A stretch of DNA of 64,000 bases from Fragum whitleyi (taxonomy: Eukaryota > Mollusca > Bivalvia > Cardiida > Cardiidae), in the NCBI GenBank assembly GCA_948146395.1, contig OX411547.1, positions 28,395,114 to 28,459,113 on the forward strand, in the 5' to 3' direction. This document shows, one piece after another, positions 51,444 to 61,303 of this stretch. The notes under the pieces were generated by a model that was not told the origin of the DNA, ran no database searches, and saw only the letters and a list, made by a program, of their open reading frames with translations. A program made the position numbers and the translations under genes. Every line of letters begins with the position of its first letter. Position 1 is the stretch's first letter.

Positions 51444-51594
51444 TGGCTCAGTGTGAAACCATTGTAACTGCATATCAAGGGGTCAGAGCAAAACTATTGT
51501 AAGTGCCTATAAATATATAGGCACTTACAATAGTATTGCAATGACCCCTTGATAAATGTTTAGAGGCAGTTACAACCGTTTCACCCTGAGTCGT
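51444..51594. mobile_element. Type B palindrome carrying a nested type A palindrome
   Basis: Outer left arm GGCTCAGTGTGAAACCATTG and TAACTGCATA; outer right arm TAGAGGCAGTTACAACCG and TTTCACCCTGAGTC. The two arms of one B element are separated by a complete A element with TA on both sides. Confidence 0.85.
51475..51552. mobile_element. Palindromic element, type A, 78 bp with TA duplication
   Basis: TCAAGGGGTCAGAGCAAAAC, TATTGTAAGTGCCTATA / TATAGGCACTTACAATAG, TATTGCAATGACCCCTTGA. TA precedes (51473-51474) and follows (51553-51554). It is nearly perfectly palindromic over its full length and is the best-preserved copy in the window, so probably the youngest. Confidence 0.85.
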
Positions 51595-51878
51595 CTATAT
51601 GACATTACTAGGGTGTTGAAGTGAATGGTGTTACTTTGTGAAGCATCAGTGGATGAAAGTGACATTGCAAGTCGGTAATCTGACTATTGTAACGGCACAG
51701 TTTGATACCTGCTAAATATCACAGGCTTGAATCCCAACATTCACACAATAGCATAAATGACATTGTGACATCGTAATAATCAACTGGAGTTTGACTTCAT
51801 TACACTTCTAATTGCACTTTTGACTCTTAAAAAATAATGAGTGCATTGACCAAACTCTAAAAGGCTAATTTCTGCCTA
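51595..51878. other. No identifiable feature
   Basis: AT-rich, nothing recognised. Confidence 0.3.
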
Positions 51879-51953
51879 ATTCAATTTATTGACGTAAAGT
51901 ATGATTTTGTCTTAAGATTCAATTTATTGACGTAAAGTATTATGATTTTGTCG
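51879..51953. repeat. Two-copy tandem repeat, about 37 bp
   Basis: ATTCAATTTATTGACGTAAA, GTATGATTTTGTC appears twice back to back; copy 2 has a 3-bp insertion (TAT). Confidence 0.8.
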
Positions 51954-51969
51954 TTGGGTACCTGTTTAA

Positions 51970-52175
51970 CCTTTTCATGCTAAATAAGAAGCTTGGCAAA
52001 TGAGGTTATTGCCAGTCAGGTTTCACTTTGAAATTTTAATTCTTAAATTTCCCTGGTTTAATGAGAAAAACCAGGTGGTATATAGACATAGGATCAGACT
52101 GCACATGTGTGTCGGCTAATCTTTGTCTATACATTGTGTTAAAGTAGGAATATTCTTGGTTCAGCTGGACAAAGG
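51970..52175 (-). mobile_element. MITE family D with TTAA on both sides
   Basis: TTAA 51966-51969 then CCTTTTCATGCTAAATAA; GTTCAGCTGGACAAAGG then TTAA 52176-52179. 206 bp. Hairpin ATCAGACTGCACATGTGTGT / CGGCTAATCTTTGTC is partly decayed. Confidence 0.75.
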
Positions 52176-52179
52176 TTAA

Positions 52180-52776
52180 AATGTTCAAACAAATGTAATG
52201 AGCAGATAAGCCATCAGTTTCATCTGACCATTTGTAGTTTCCTGATTAAATGATGTTATCAAAATACCCTTGAAGAAAATTCCATCATCAAGGGAACTGT
52301 ATAATAAAAGGACAAAAATTAGAGAAATTGTCGTTAAATTAGTGAAGAGAAAAAAGATAATTAGGTGTACTCGGAGTTGTAAAACACTGTAACAATTTTG
52401 TTTTTAATGAGTGCCCTTTTGTCGGCCTTGTATTTTATGATCATTACGGAGGCAGCAGCTGGGTTGAAGACACCCTTGAACAATTTTTTTCCATATATGG
52501 AAGTTGCAATGATTATGAACTGCTTTTTTTTGATGAGCACAGAAATGATTTAGTAGTACCAGAAAAATGAAAGAAAATTTAGTTGTACAAAAATTTTATA
52601 TGATTCAATTTTTTGTTTCTTTAGTCAAATAATGTAAGTTATCATTTATTAAAGTTTGATTTTGATTTAAATTATTCATATTTTGAAAGATTTGATAAAA
52701 TTATTTCAAAATAAGGAATTTCAAGATCGATATTTCCATTGCAAGAAAATATAATAACCTTAATTATTTGCTTCCG
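52180..52776. other. No identifiable feature
   Basis: AT-rich, nothing recognised. Confidence 0.35.
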
Positions 52777-52801
52777 GAGGTGGTTGTATATTAGCATCAT
52801 C

Positions 52802-52838
<37 letters not shown>

Positions 52839-53034
52839 TCATCCATCTGTCTGTTCATTTCTTGTTGACTCAACTCCTCCCTCAATAATGGACAGACTGG
52901 TAGAAAAATTCACAGAAGGGCCTCATCATATGACCATGTGCATCTAGCCACCATTTTGTGATACTAAAAATCACTGAAAAGGGGCCTCCATTCAAAATTT
53001 TCAAGGGGCAGTGTATATTGTGACTGGCACTCTG
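52777..53034 (+). repeat. CTGT-type element
   Basis: GGAGGTGGTTGTATATTAGC, (CTGT)8-like run at about 52806-52838, CATTTCTTGTTGACTCAACT, CCTCCCTCAATAATGGACAG, CATATGACCATGTGCATCTA, GGGGCAGTGTATATTGTGAC. Related to 46.03 and 4.49 kb, with similar TTCTTGTTnACnCAnCTCCT phrase. Confidence 0.55.
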
Positions 53035-53083
53035 GTTTAACTTTAATTTTCTTTTTAATTAAAATACTGTGCATTGTGTTTAA

Positions 53084-53239
53084 GGAAGTGGACGCGTAAC
53101 AGTTCTGCAATGTTTCGGAAGTCATGAATTAAAACAGTGTTAAACCAAGGTTTCTTATGCTTTCATTAGGAAACCTTGGTTAACATTGTGCAAGATCATG
53201 CATTCCGAGATGTTACAGAATTATTACAAGTCCACTGCC
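53084..53239. mobile_element. TTAA-flanked palindromic MITE, family E, copy 3
   Basis: GGAAGTGGACGCGTAACAG to AAGTCCACTGCC between TTAA at 53080-53083 and 53240-53243. 156 bp. Centre AAGGTTTCTTATG / TTTCATTAGGAAACCTTGG. Confidence 0.85.
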
Positions 53240-53243
53240 TTAA

Positions 53244-53734
53244 TAGCTTAAATTGCCTTTCAAAATTTTCCACTTTGGAAACAACAGTCATGGGATGAAA
53301 TTCATGATTCTCGGCAGTAAAATTTGGCCTAAAAAAGGTTTAATCACAAACATTCTGTTTACATTTCTAATATGTTTTAGGAGTATTTGATCAATACTCA
53401 ATTACCGATTTGTCCTGCTAATCTGAAAAAATAATCTTCGCCATCGAAGTTAGTGATCGTAGGGTAATGAACAATTTATGTTTTCATCGAGAAATAAGGC
53501 TATTAGTGAGTTTATTGATTTTATCAAGGTAATCTGCCTTCACATTTTGTTGGATGAAAGAAAATATTTGTCTTGAAATGTTTGTAAACAATGCATGGCA
53601 TGCATGAATTATCAAGAGACATTATATAAGATTTTGCTTAATACATAATGTTAAGAAATAACTTATTAAGCTTTACAATTGCTCTGATTTTTCAAGATGG
53701 TTTTACTGTAAACTTAAATTAGTGAAGTGATCTC
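53244..53734. other. No identifiable feature
   Basis: AT-rich, nothing recognised. Confidence 0.35.
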
Positions 53735-53801
53735 TGCTGATAAAAAAGTTATTAGCAGCCAAGTTGAAGTTAACTTGGTTGTTAAAAACTTTTCATCAGC
53801 A
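53735..53801. repeat. 67-nt imperfect palindrome
   Basis: TGCTGATAAAAAAGTTATTA, GCAGCCAAGTTGAA faces GTTAACTTGGTTGTTAAAAA, CTTTTCATCAGCA. About 26 of 33 positions pair. Single copy in the window. Confidence 0.6.
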
Positions 53802-54117
53802 TATTTTCAAAAGAACTTTCACATCCAGCAAATTCCTGGTGCTTTCAAGAGTTCTCTACTTCAACTTTTTTTTCAAATCGGTCAAGTTTTTACAGAATTA
53901 TAGAAAAATATCAAAACTTATGTGTCTAATGATTTCATGACGTGATAGTAAAGAAATAATACATATCGAGGCTTCCTACAGTCTTGCTTTTCCCCTCTAT
54001 ACGTTGTCTGTTTAATTCTAAAACCTTGTAACTTCAACTTGATTAAAACTGTAGTTATGAGGTTTTAGAATTTACCTTCATCATTCTGTTCACAGCTTAT
54101 TCCTGATATTCACAAAG
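53802..54117. other. No identifiable feature
   Basis: AT-rich, nothing recognised. Confidence 0.3.
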
Positions 54118-54230
54118 CTTTGGAAGAAAGTGTAGACTAAGATCAGCCTGCACAGATGTGCAGTCTGACCTTAGCCTACCATGCTTGCTTTCAACTTACA
54201 TCATTTTTGGAAAATCTTCAACCAGATTTG
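54118..54230 (+). repeat. Family D variant (CTTTGGCAGACAG type)
   Basis: AAGCTTTGGAAGAAAGTGTA, GACTAAGATCAGCCTGCACA, GATGTGCAGTCTGACCTTAG. It shares the D hairpin but has a different left side, as at 62.73 kb and the remnant at 0.67 kb, so it represents a D subfamily. Confidence 0.6.
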
Positions 54231-54274
54231 TTAAAATGTCAGGAAAATGGTGAGATTGTTTAAACATACTGGTT

Positions 54275-54437
54275 TGATAATCGTAGACCTATGTGAAATA
54301 GCAGCTGGAGGCTAGGAAAGGATGTGATGGTTGAACTGGTGAGAGAAATACTAGGAATCCATTGTTAGGTGCTCCAGCCGCCTCAATATAATTGAAAATG
54401 TTGAAAGCGGAGTAAAACTCCATTCAATCAATCATTT
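54275..54437 (+). mobile_element. SINE-A, 5-prime truncated, 12-bp target duplication
   Basis: AACATACTGGTT at 54263-54274 and 54438-54449 is an exact duplication. The insert starts mid-body (TGATAATCGTAGACCTATGT) and ends with TTGAAAGCGGAGTAAAACTC, CATTCAATCAATCATTT. A 5-prime truncation bounded by a clean duplication is the signature of target-primed reverse transcription. Confidence 0.9.
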
Positions 54438-54449
54438 AACATACTGGTT

Positions 54450-55099
54450 ATTTAAATGAAGAAGTATAAGGGTTAAACCGGCCATAATCAAGCTGTTGCC
54501 ATTAAGTTTGTCTTCTAAATGTAACATCCCACACTTATCCTTTTATGGGAAAACTTTCGTTAAATTACCTTCTGCAAATATGGTAACTGATGTTCAAATG
54601 AATCTTTTTCTGCATATTATATGTACACTCGGAATAAAAAGGCTTAAATTAATTTGCAATCAGTTCAAGTATCAATTTGCTTTAAATCCTCTGAAGATAA
54701 AATCACGGGTTCAAGACAATTTTTTGGTGAACGAAATTTTCGTTCACCAGTGTTATATACCGTGTCTGGAAAATCCTGTAGGATCTTAATAGGTTTTAAA
54801 TAAAGCAGTACCTCTTTAGATTCAATTTAGTATCTCTAGATACTTCTCTCTACAAAATCACTGTTTGTATCGTGAAATGCATGATTCTAGCATCTTTCAT
54901 CAAGTGAAGATAATGAAAATTACCCTTTAAAAACACAAAAATATCTTGGAATGTCTATACGAGCGAATTTTTGATCGGCATAAGATTGTCAAGAGTTGAG
55001 AGCAAAAACAAAGGTTGTGTCTGTACACTGTATAGACAGATACTATGTTTTTGATTTAAACCTTCGCTATTGCAACTTGTAGTAATTTGCCGGATATGT
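54450..55099. other. No identifiable feature
   Basis: A 97-aa plus frame at 54496-54789 contains GTGAACGAAATTTTCGTTCA, a short palindrome, and is not protein-like. Nothing supported. Confidence 0.35.
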
Positions 55100-57250
55100 G
55101 TATTTATTGAGGTCGTGAACTCTTGAACTTCTACACACCCCTGATTGGCCATATCCCACGTGATGACCTACTACGATTTTACCTGCCTTCTTATGAATGA
55201 AGTCTTTGCTTATAGGTTACGAAAGGTCAAGTTTACAAACGAATGGAATGTTCCTGTCGTATTTCTCTTATTAAACGCGCCCGAGCGCGATGCAAAACGT
55301 CGTGGGGGCGCTATTATTTCAGACTCTTTTACTTAATTAAAAAAAAATACGTATTTTGGAACCTTAGGGAAGCAAACTGTTATCATATTCGTAATTATCG
55401 ATTGAAATACGCACGCTACCCAATACGCTTTTCTATTTATCTATTTCGGCTATAGATTTAGAAAATAAAATAAAATGTTAGCTAATGAATTGTAATTCTG
55501 TCATTTTAAGTCATCTATCGAAATACGGTCACCTTCGACCATGAATTGCAGCTTTCAAAAGCAAGTGCTTGTGTTAGCAGAAGCCGAGATTATTATTATT
55601 GTTATTATTTGTACAAGGTAGGAAGTTCCAGACGATGCAATATTCAATGTTCCGCTACCGATGGACAAAGCGGTCTAATAAATCATTCTATACCTATTCA
55701 CGTATGAAATAAATAATCCTGTAATAAATCCTAAAATTTCGTGATGTGTAAATGCACCCGGTAGATGAAATGAAAGTGTTTCGTAGTGAAAACACAAAAC
55801 GTCTGGAGCTAGCTGGGTCACCGCGTGTCGGCACCCTTTGAAGTCCCCAGATTCTTGCAAGCGGCGACGTCGCTTTTGGATAAGTCACACACGAGATTTT
55901 ACGGGGTTTTTCCTATTTTAACAGTATTAATTGTGACTAGGATTTAATCATTTGACTCGGATATTTTGTATATTTGCAGAAGGTGAAATGATTTCAGAAA
56001 TATTTTCGTAACAACGAAATGGGATTTTGTTCGCATGTGACTTATGAAGAATAGCGAGAAATAGTTTTAATTTTGTGTTAAATTTTAACCTTTCGCACTT
56101 CCGGAAGACTGCGCGATTTTTCAGATGTTGAACGATCTTTTAATGACGCAACCAGCCTTATCCTGATAGAAATTTAAGATAGTTAACCCACAATCTAATG
56201 AACATTACGTCGTGGAGTAGCAGCTTTTGAATTTAAATTCGAGACTGGATTTTTCACTACGGACCATGGATGGTTGGATGCTGTTGATCGTATAGTCAAG
56301 GGCCTGGGAATCGTATTTATTGGGGAGCGCGTTTATTAGGGAGGGCGCGTCTAAATTCTCATTGAAACATAAACACGCACCACTTGACCGTGACCAACCT
56401 TGATATGAAATAAAATTTAAACCATTACCAGACAACTTATGTTCTCAACTACCAAATTTACACCTCTTGCTTAAATCCCGTTTTTGTTGCATACTTGTGT
56501 AATGTAAATATCTTCGGTTACGGGTATTTTTGTATCATATTACCCAAATCCAATTTCCTGTTTGTTTGGTTTTTTTTTTTTTTTTTTTTTTCGTTTCAAA
56601 CAAGGCCGGAAAACAGGGGATATAGCAATCTCGGTGCGATTTACTGCTAATATATGAATGTCGTGAATAGATAAATAAATAAAAGAATCAAATGAACAAA
56701 TATCCCAACACGATAGACATAATTTCAAATTTTAACATCGAATGGATTTTTTTTCAAAGTACTTGACATCGTAACTACAACTGTATAGTAGCGCTTTTAC
56801 CTTAATATGGAAATTGGTATTTCTCGCACCAGAACTATAATGAGCATACATCCGTACGTAGCTGCCATCTTCTACCCTCTTAGGTTTACGATTATCTGCC
56901 GTTTGGTAGGAGCAATAGAATTTAAACAACGACTATATTTGGACAATTCATTAGCTGTACAAAATACCTTCCTACATAGATTTCATTGAATTATTTTGTT
57001 TGGTTTTTTTTTTGTTTTTTTTTTTTTTTTAATTCATTTTTACGCAATGGCATCAGATGATTATTCTTTCACGAGACTGAATATTACCGAAAGAGACCAA
57101 AACCCTGTAATTACAATTACGAAACAGTGGTCTTTTAATTCGGAGGATGGGGGGGGGGGACATTCAGGTCGTACCAGAGCCATAGCGGATAACGCTTAAA
57201 AGTCAAAATGCAGAAAGACTGCTGTTTAATCTGCTAAAATATGGGTTCCG
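55100..57250. promoter_or_regulatory. CpG-retaining, repeat-poor stretch; possible regulatory region
   Basis: None of the window families intrudes here, and CG dinucleotides are visibly commoner than elsewhere: GCGCCCGAGCGCGATGC (55276), GCGGCGACGTCGC (55861), GGAGCGCG and GGGCGCGTC (56336-56352). Candidate sites include ATTGGCC plus CACGTG (55145-55160) and CACTTCCGGAAG (56096, an ETS/GABP-like palindrome). A poly-T tract sits at 56570-56592 and another at 57003-57030, both preceded by TTTGTTTGG. No transcription start or TATA box can be fixed. It could equally be unique intronic or intergenic sequence. Confidence 0.3.
57047..57199 (+). CDS. Hypothetical 50-aa open frame
   Basis: ATG at 57047 to TAA at 57197-57199. 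The peptide begins MASDDYSFTRLNITERD and continues in mixed protein-like composition, with a glycine run from the G tract at about 57150. No family recognised. It lies in the CpG-retaining stretch, is outside all repeats, and could be a first exon or noise. The upstream poly-T gives no Kozak support. Confidence 0.15.
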   Translation: MASDDYSFTRLNITERDQNPVITITKQWSFNSEDGGGGHSGRTRAIADNA

Positions 57251-57340
57251 CATGTGGAAATTGAATTACCTTTCTGACTGCTATTTTTTGAGTTAAGAAA
57301 AGAATCATTAGTCTAGACACTATAGTTGCCTGTTTTCTTT
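57251..57340. other. Spacer
   Basis: Nothing recognised. Confidence 0.3.
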
Positions 57341-57425
57341 TCTCTAGGCTTATCGCTCTCTGTCTATCGGTCTGTCTCTGTCTGTCACTCTCTCTACCTT
57401 TCTTTTCCTCTCTTTCTCATTCTTT
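57341..57425. repeat. Pyrimidine-rich CT/CTGT microsatellite
   Basis: CTCTCTGTCTATCGGTCTGT, CTCTGTCTGTCACTCTCTCT and TTCTTTTCCTCTCTTTCTC form a degenerate tract. Confidence 0.7.
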
Positions 57426-57548
57426 GAATTTAGAATTTTGACGAGACACTTTCCCTTGATTATTTTTTATATTTATAATTTCTCTTTTCTCAATGAATTC
57501 AATATATCACTTTAGAATGCCAACAGATTCGTTCACCATCAGTACTTT

Positions 57549-57616
57549 CAGTGCTTTGATTTGTAAGTGTCTTTAAGTATATAGGCACTAACAATAGTAT
57601 TGTGCTGACTCCTGAA
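57549..57616. mobile_element. Palindromic element, type A, decayed
   Basis: TCAGTGCTTTGATTTGTAAG, TGTCTTTA / TATAGGCACTAACAATAG, TATTGTGCTGACTCCTGA. Left arm eroded. Confidence 0.6.
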
Positions 57617-58890
57617 AATACAAAAGCTGAGCTTTGTAACAGCGCATAGCCCAGAAGGTTTTAGAATTATTCTTTTTAAGCAGCAAATTCTTTAAGGTAG
57701 AAGCTTAGTTATAGTCAATTTTTAAACCTGCCTGATGTCCACATTTCTCAGATAACTTTGTCACCTGTCGGATAGGAAACATTTGGAATTGCTGGTAGAA
57801 ACAAATGACGTTATTAAAATCTTCATTGAGTAATGCCTAAAATGAATAATACTCTGCATGGGAGTAACCAGGATTTTAAAATGCATATGCACAAAGTTGG
57901 TAACCACCGAAAACATTAAAGTTTCAGTGAAAAACTTCATCAAATTGACGTCTGTCCACTTGTGTTGGAGAGAAATGGAGGACAGTGTAAGGAGGCCTCA
58001 GCGATAGATCTTAGATCTAACCATTTCAACATTGATGAATGGTCAATACATCGTGAGATGTATAACAATGTAATGATCAATCTATTAGCTATTTTTTTTG
58101 ACGGAGGATTCATTTTGTACTACATACTTGCGTAATGTGGGCAATGGTAGTAATATGCCCTTGCTCAGCTATCAAGAAGTGTCATGACGTTGTCCAGGGA
58201 ATGCTGAAATCAGGAAACTTAACAAAATTTAATTAAAAACATCTCTGGGTTTGCTTAGAATTTTTTTTTTTCTTCTACATTTAGGTAGATACAAACCACT
58301 TTTTGTCTTTTAAGAGAAAAGGGTCTCGATTCATCAATTAGTTTGATCATTTTCTGTATGGAATTAATGCAGGTTTTCGTCTGAACAAACGTTTGTCCTG
58401 TAATTTATTCATTAGATTATCATTTAAATTAGTTACAACAATGTCGACAAGATACATCATTTTGTTTATAATCAGGTTTTAAAAATAAATTTAAAAACAA
58501 ACCCACATACTGTCTTTAAAAAAAATGTTTAGGGCAGCTCATTGCATTTGTTTCATAAAATTCAGGTCTGAAAATTCTAACCTGATTTTAAAGCCTGATT
58601 TCTTTCTGTGAGGATGAAATGTATTAACAAAAAATATAATTAAACCCCTGAAATAACGATTCAAAAAAACAGTTGTTTGTTGTGAAGCCTAGAATAAATT
58701 CAAAGACTGGGACATATTTTGCAAAAAAAAATAAATAACATTTTTTGTGACAAGTATTATAGTTACCTTTTTTTCCAAAAAAATTATTCATGAAATATTA
58801 TTGAAACTTTATTCTTTATTCAGACCGACATAAAGTATACAATGCCCTGTCTGCAAGAAAACTCTTTAAATTTACACCTGTCTTGTTAAT
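57617..58890. other. No identifiable feature
   Basis: 1.27 kb of AT-rich sequence without recognised repeats, RNA or supported coding frames. Confidence 0.35.
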
Positions 58891-59137
58891 CCAAGCCCAA
58901 TGTTATAAAACTTTTCTCAGGCTCAACCAAGATTTTTCTGAAATTTTGAATTTGAATAAATGTATTAACATTAAAGATAATATTAAAAAGTTGTTATTCA
59001 TAACAACTTACTAATTTTATCTTTAAAGTTAATACATTAAAATGAGTATTACACCTGAATTACGGCTTTAATCTCAAATTGAAATTTGAGAAAGTTTTGA
59101 ACAGAGAATGAGAAAAGTTTTATAATCTCGAACCCTG
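58891..59137. mobile_element. Fold-back MITE, family U, copy 1
   Basis: Ends CCAAGCCCAATGTTATAAAA and TTTTATAATCTCGAACCCTG. Centre palindrome AAAGATAATATT, AAGTTGTTATTCATAACAAC, TTATCTTTAAAG and TGTATTAAC / GTTAATACA. About 247 bp. Copy 2 is at 61.70 kb. Confidence 0.7.
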
Positions 59138-59524
59138 GTATTTTGAGAAGAGAAAACTTTCTCCTCCTAAAATGAATTACTAAAGGGTTTGTTGTAACTC
59201 AAATATGAATGAATTAATATAATATAATAAGATTTTGTATTAGATATAAGGAAATGTGGAATACTATAATGTGAGAATTTTTATTCCGTTGCTAGGTGAT
59301 AGATATCAAGATAGTAGCAAACAGTTGACATTTTTCGTCAACATTTAGAATACTTGGGTAACAAGGCGGAACCCATTTTCATCGAGCCATGTCGGAAAAT
59401 GTCTGCAATAATTCTACATTGTGCATGAATCTTATATTTGTTGTAGAATGTTGTGGGATTCTTTATTCCAGTTTCTATATTCATGTAGGTGCATAAATTT
59501 TGTTGAAATTAAGAAAAAGATTAA
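59138..59524. other. No identifiable feature
   Basis: AT-rich, nothing recognised. Confidence 0.3.
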
Positions 59525-59570
59525 ATCCTTGTCATGCTGAAGAAAAAAAGCCTTGACGAAATTCCATTGC
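59525..59570 (+). repeat. Family D left-end fragment
   Basis: TTAA (59521-59524), then ATCCTTGTCATGCTGAAG. The rest of D is not recognisable downstream. Confidence 0.45.
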
Positions 59571-59689
59571 CCTTGCAAAAATGTTCAAGGATGAATGTCA
59601 TTGAATGTCAATTTCAAAATAAATTGGCTCAGTAAATGTTTGATCTTCATCAGGAGTAAATGTGTCATTTCAAAGATCTATGTAGGCAC

Positions 59690-59885
59690 CAAAGCTACAG
59701 ACAGACATGGTATTTTGATTTTCAAATGTAAATATTTGAGTATTCCTTACTTTGACCCTATTTTGTAGGTACTCATTTGAACAGTCTCACCAAAACAATT
59801 CAAGTGAGTACCAACAACAAAGGGTTTCATCGAGAAATGAAAATTTTAGACTGGCTTTACCTTTTATCTAGACCCCTGGTAGCTT
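59690..59885. repeat. Inverted-repeat element, family P, copy 3
   Basis: AAGCTACAGACAGACATGG, TATTTTGATTTTCAAATGTA, GTGAGTACCAACAACAAAGG, TTTTAGACTGGCTTTACC, TTTATCTAGACCCC. Same motif order as 0.72 kb. Confidence 0.55.
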
Positions 59886-60183
59886 CAATTTAAATCACAA
59901 GTAAACAAAGGCCTTAGAATTGCATATTAAAGTATAAGTGTTATTTTGTAATGAAATAATCATGTATCTCTTTTGATACAGAATTTGTAGCATTTTCTGG
60001 AAATATGATAAAAAATTATCAAGATAATTGAGATGTGAAACAGGTGCTATATGTATCAAAGATAGCATAATCTATTACAGATGCACGGAGAAAAAATATT
60101 GTGTCAATCAAGTTAGAAGTTGAATTTGAAAATTATTCACCAGGTGCCGATTCTTAAACCAACTTTGCAGTAGAATAATTTAT
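59886..60183. other. No identifiable feature
   Basis: AT-rich, nothing recognised. Confidence 0.3.
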
Positions 60184-60610
60184 GGGGATCAGTGCAAAAC
60201 TATTGTAAGTGCCTATACAGTCAATCTTGCTTAAGCAACCACGTCTATTAAGCGACCATTTTTATTAAGCGACCACTTTAAAAATCCCCTTCTTTAAATA
60301 AAAATTTTCCAAAAAGAAGGTCTTGTTGTTCTTAAAATTATTGAAAATAAATCTTATGTTGTTAAAACTCACCAGAATCGTCTCAGTGAGATGATTCTAT
60401 TGAGTTATAAAAACATGGGATTTTGACAATCTCCCAATAATATTCATATTCAATAAAAAAAAAGTGTGTTTCTCATTTGTTATCAAAACACGTACCCTAT
60501 TTAGCGACCATTTTCTAATTCGACCGCTTTTTAGTGGTCCTAGTAGTGGTCGCTTAATACAAGTTTGCCTGTATATTGATAGGCACTTACAATAGTTATT
60601 CACTGACCCC
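60184..60610. mobile_element. Palindromic element, type A, split by family T
   Basis: Left arm GGGGATCAGTGCAAAACTAT, TGTAAGTGCCTATA; right arm (60576-60610) TTGATAGGCACTTACAATAG, TTATTCACTGACCCC. The palindrome is interrupted at its centre. Confidence 0.8.
60218..60571. mobile_element. Family T element nested in a type A palindrome
   Basis: 354 bp. CAGTCAATCTTGCTTAAGCA, ACCACG at the left; GTGGTCGCTTAATACAAGTT, TGCCTG at the right, which are terminal inverted repeats. TATA on both sides (60214-60217, 60572-60575). AAGCGACCA occurs repeatedly near both ends. No coding frame: the 113-aa minus frame (60397-60738) overlaps its border and is incidental. Confidence 0.8.
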
Positions 60611-61076
60611 ACAAAATGTGTATTTGAGAGTATCTGCAAAAATAGTTTAAGTTCAACATTCATGAGGATTATATTTGTGTAAGGAATAGTGAAGGCTGGG
60701 AAATTTTTAAGAGAATCAGAGATGCTGACTTGGCTCATTAAAACAATACATAGAATTTACATGTAGTTGAAAATTGTTGAAAGTTGAAGGAGAATATAAT
60801 ACCGGGTACTTTTCTCATGGACATTTCGAGGCTATTTTTCATTCACTTGCTCATAAAGTCTAATATATATATTGTATTTTCATCCAATTAAGTATATTTG
60901 GGACTATTATGTCAGGAAATTCATGACAATATATTGGATTAATTGCCAATTCATAAAAAAATAACATGATATACATTTCCAAAAAACTTTTCAATAATTT
61001 TGGCTAGTCTATATCCAACTTCATGCAGCTTGCAAGATTTAACTGCCAAATATAAATTGCTTCATCAAATTTTAAG
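60611..61076. other. No identifiable feature
   Basis: AT-rich, nothing recognised. Confidence 0.3.
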
Positions 61077-61080
61077 TTAA

Positions 61081-61299
61081 CCCTTGTCATGCTGAACCCT
61101 GAATATTCCTGCTTTGGCAGGAGCACATATGTGCAGTCTGATATTAGTTTACACCACCTGTATCTCATTTTTAAGCAAGAATAGTCAACAGATTTAGTTT
61201 TTCAAATAAAACATTAACCTACAGTTGGTACTTAAATTGCTTTTTGCCCTATGATTTTGATGAAAATTTTTAGCCAAAATTTATTCAGCATGACAAGGT
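61081..61299 (+). mobile_element. MITE family D with TTAA on both sides
   Basis: TTAA (61077-61080), CCCTTGTCATGCTGAACCC; TTATTCAGCATGACAAGG, TTAA (61300-61303). 219 bp. Internal GGAGCACATATGTGCAGTCT and GATATTAGTTTACACCACCT. The ends are 16-bp near-perfect inverted repeats, the best D copy for defining the family. Confidence 0.88.
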
Positions 61300-61303
61300 T
61301 TAA

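Noticed and set aside
54496..54789. 97-aa plus-strand frame
   Set aside because: Not protein-like beyond chance, contains a short palindrome, no splice context.
56553..57035. LTR retrotransposon suggested by repeated TTTGTTTGG-T(n) tracts
   Set aside because: Only the T-rich lead is repeated. There are no TG...CA ends, primer-binding site or gag/pol sequence.
60397..60738. 113-aa minus-strand frame
   Set aside because: It straddles the T element, the A palindrome arm and flanking sequence; no motif.
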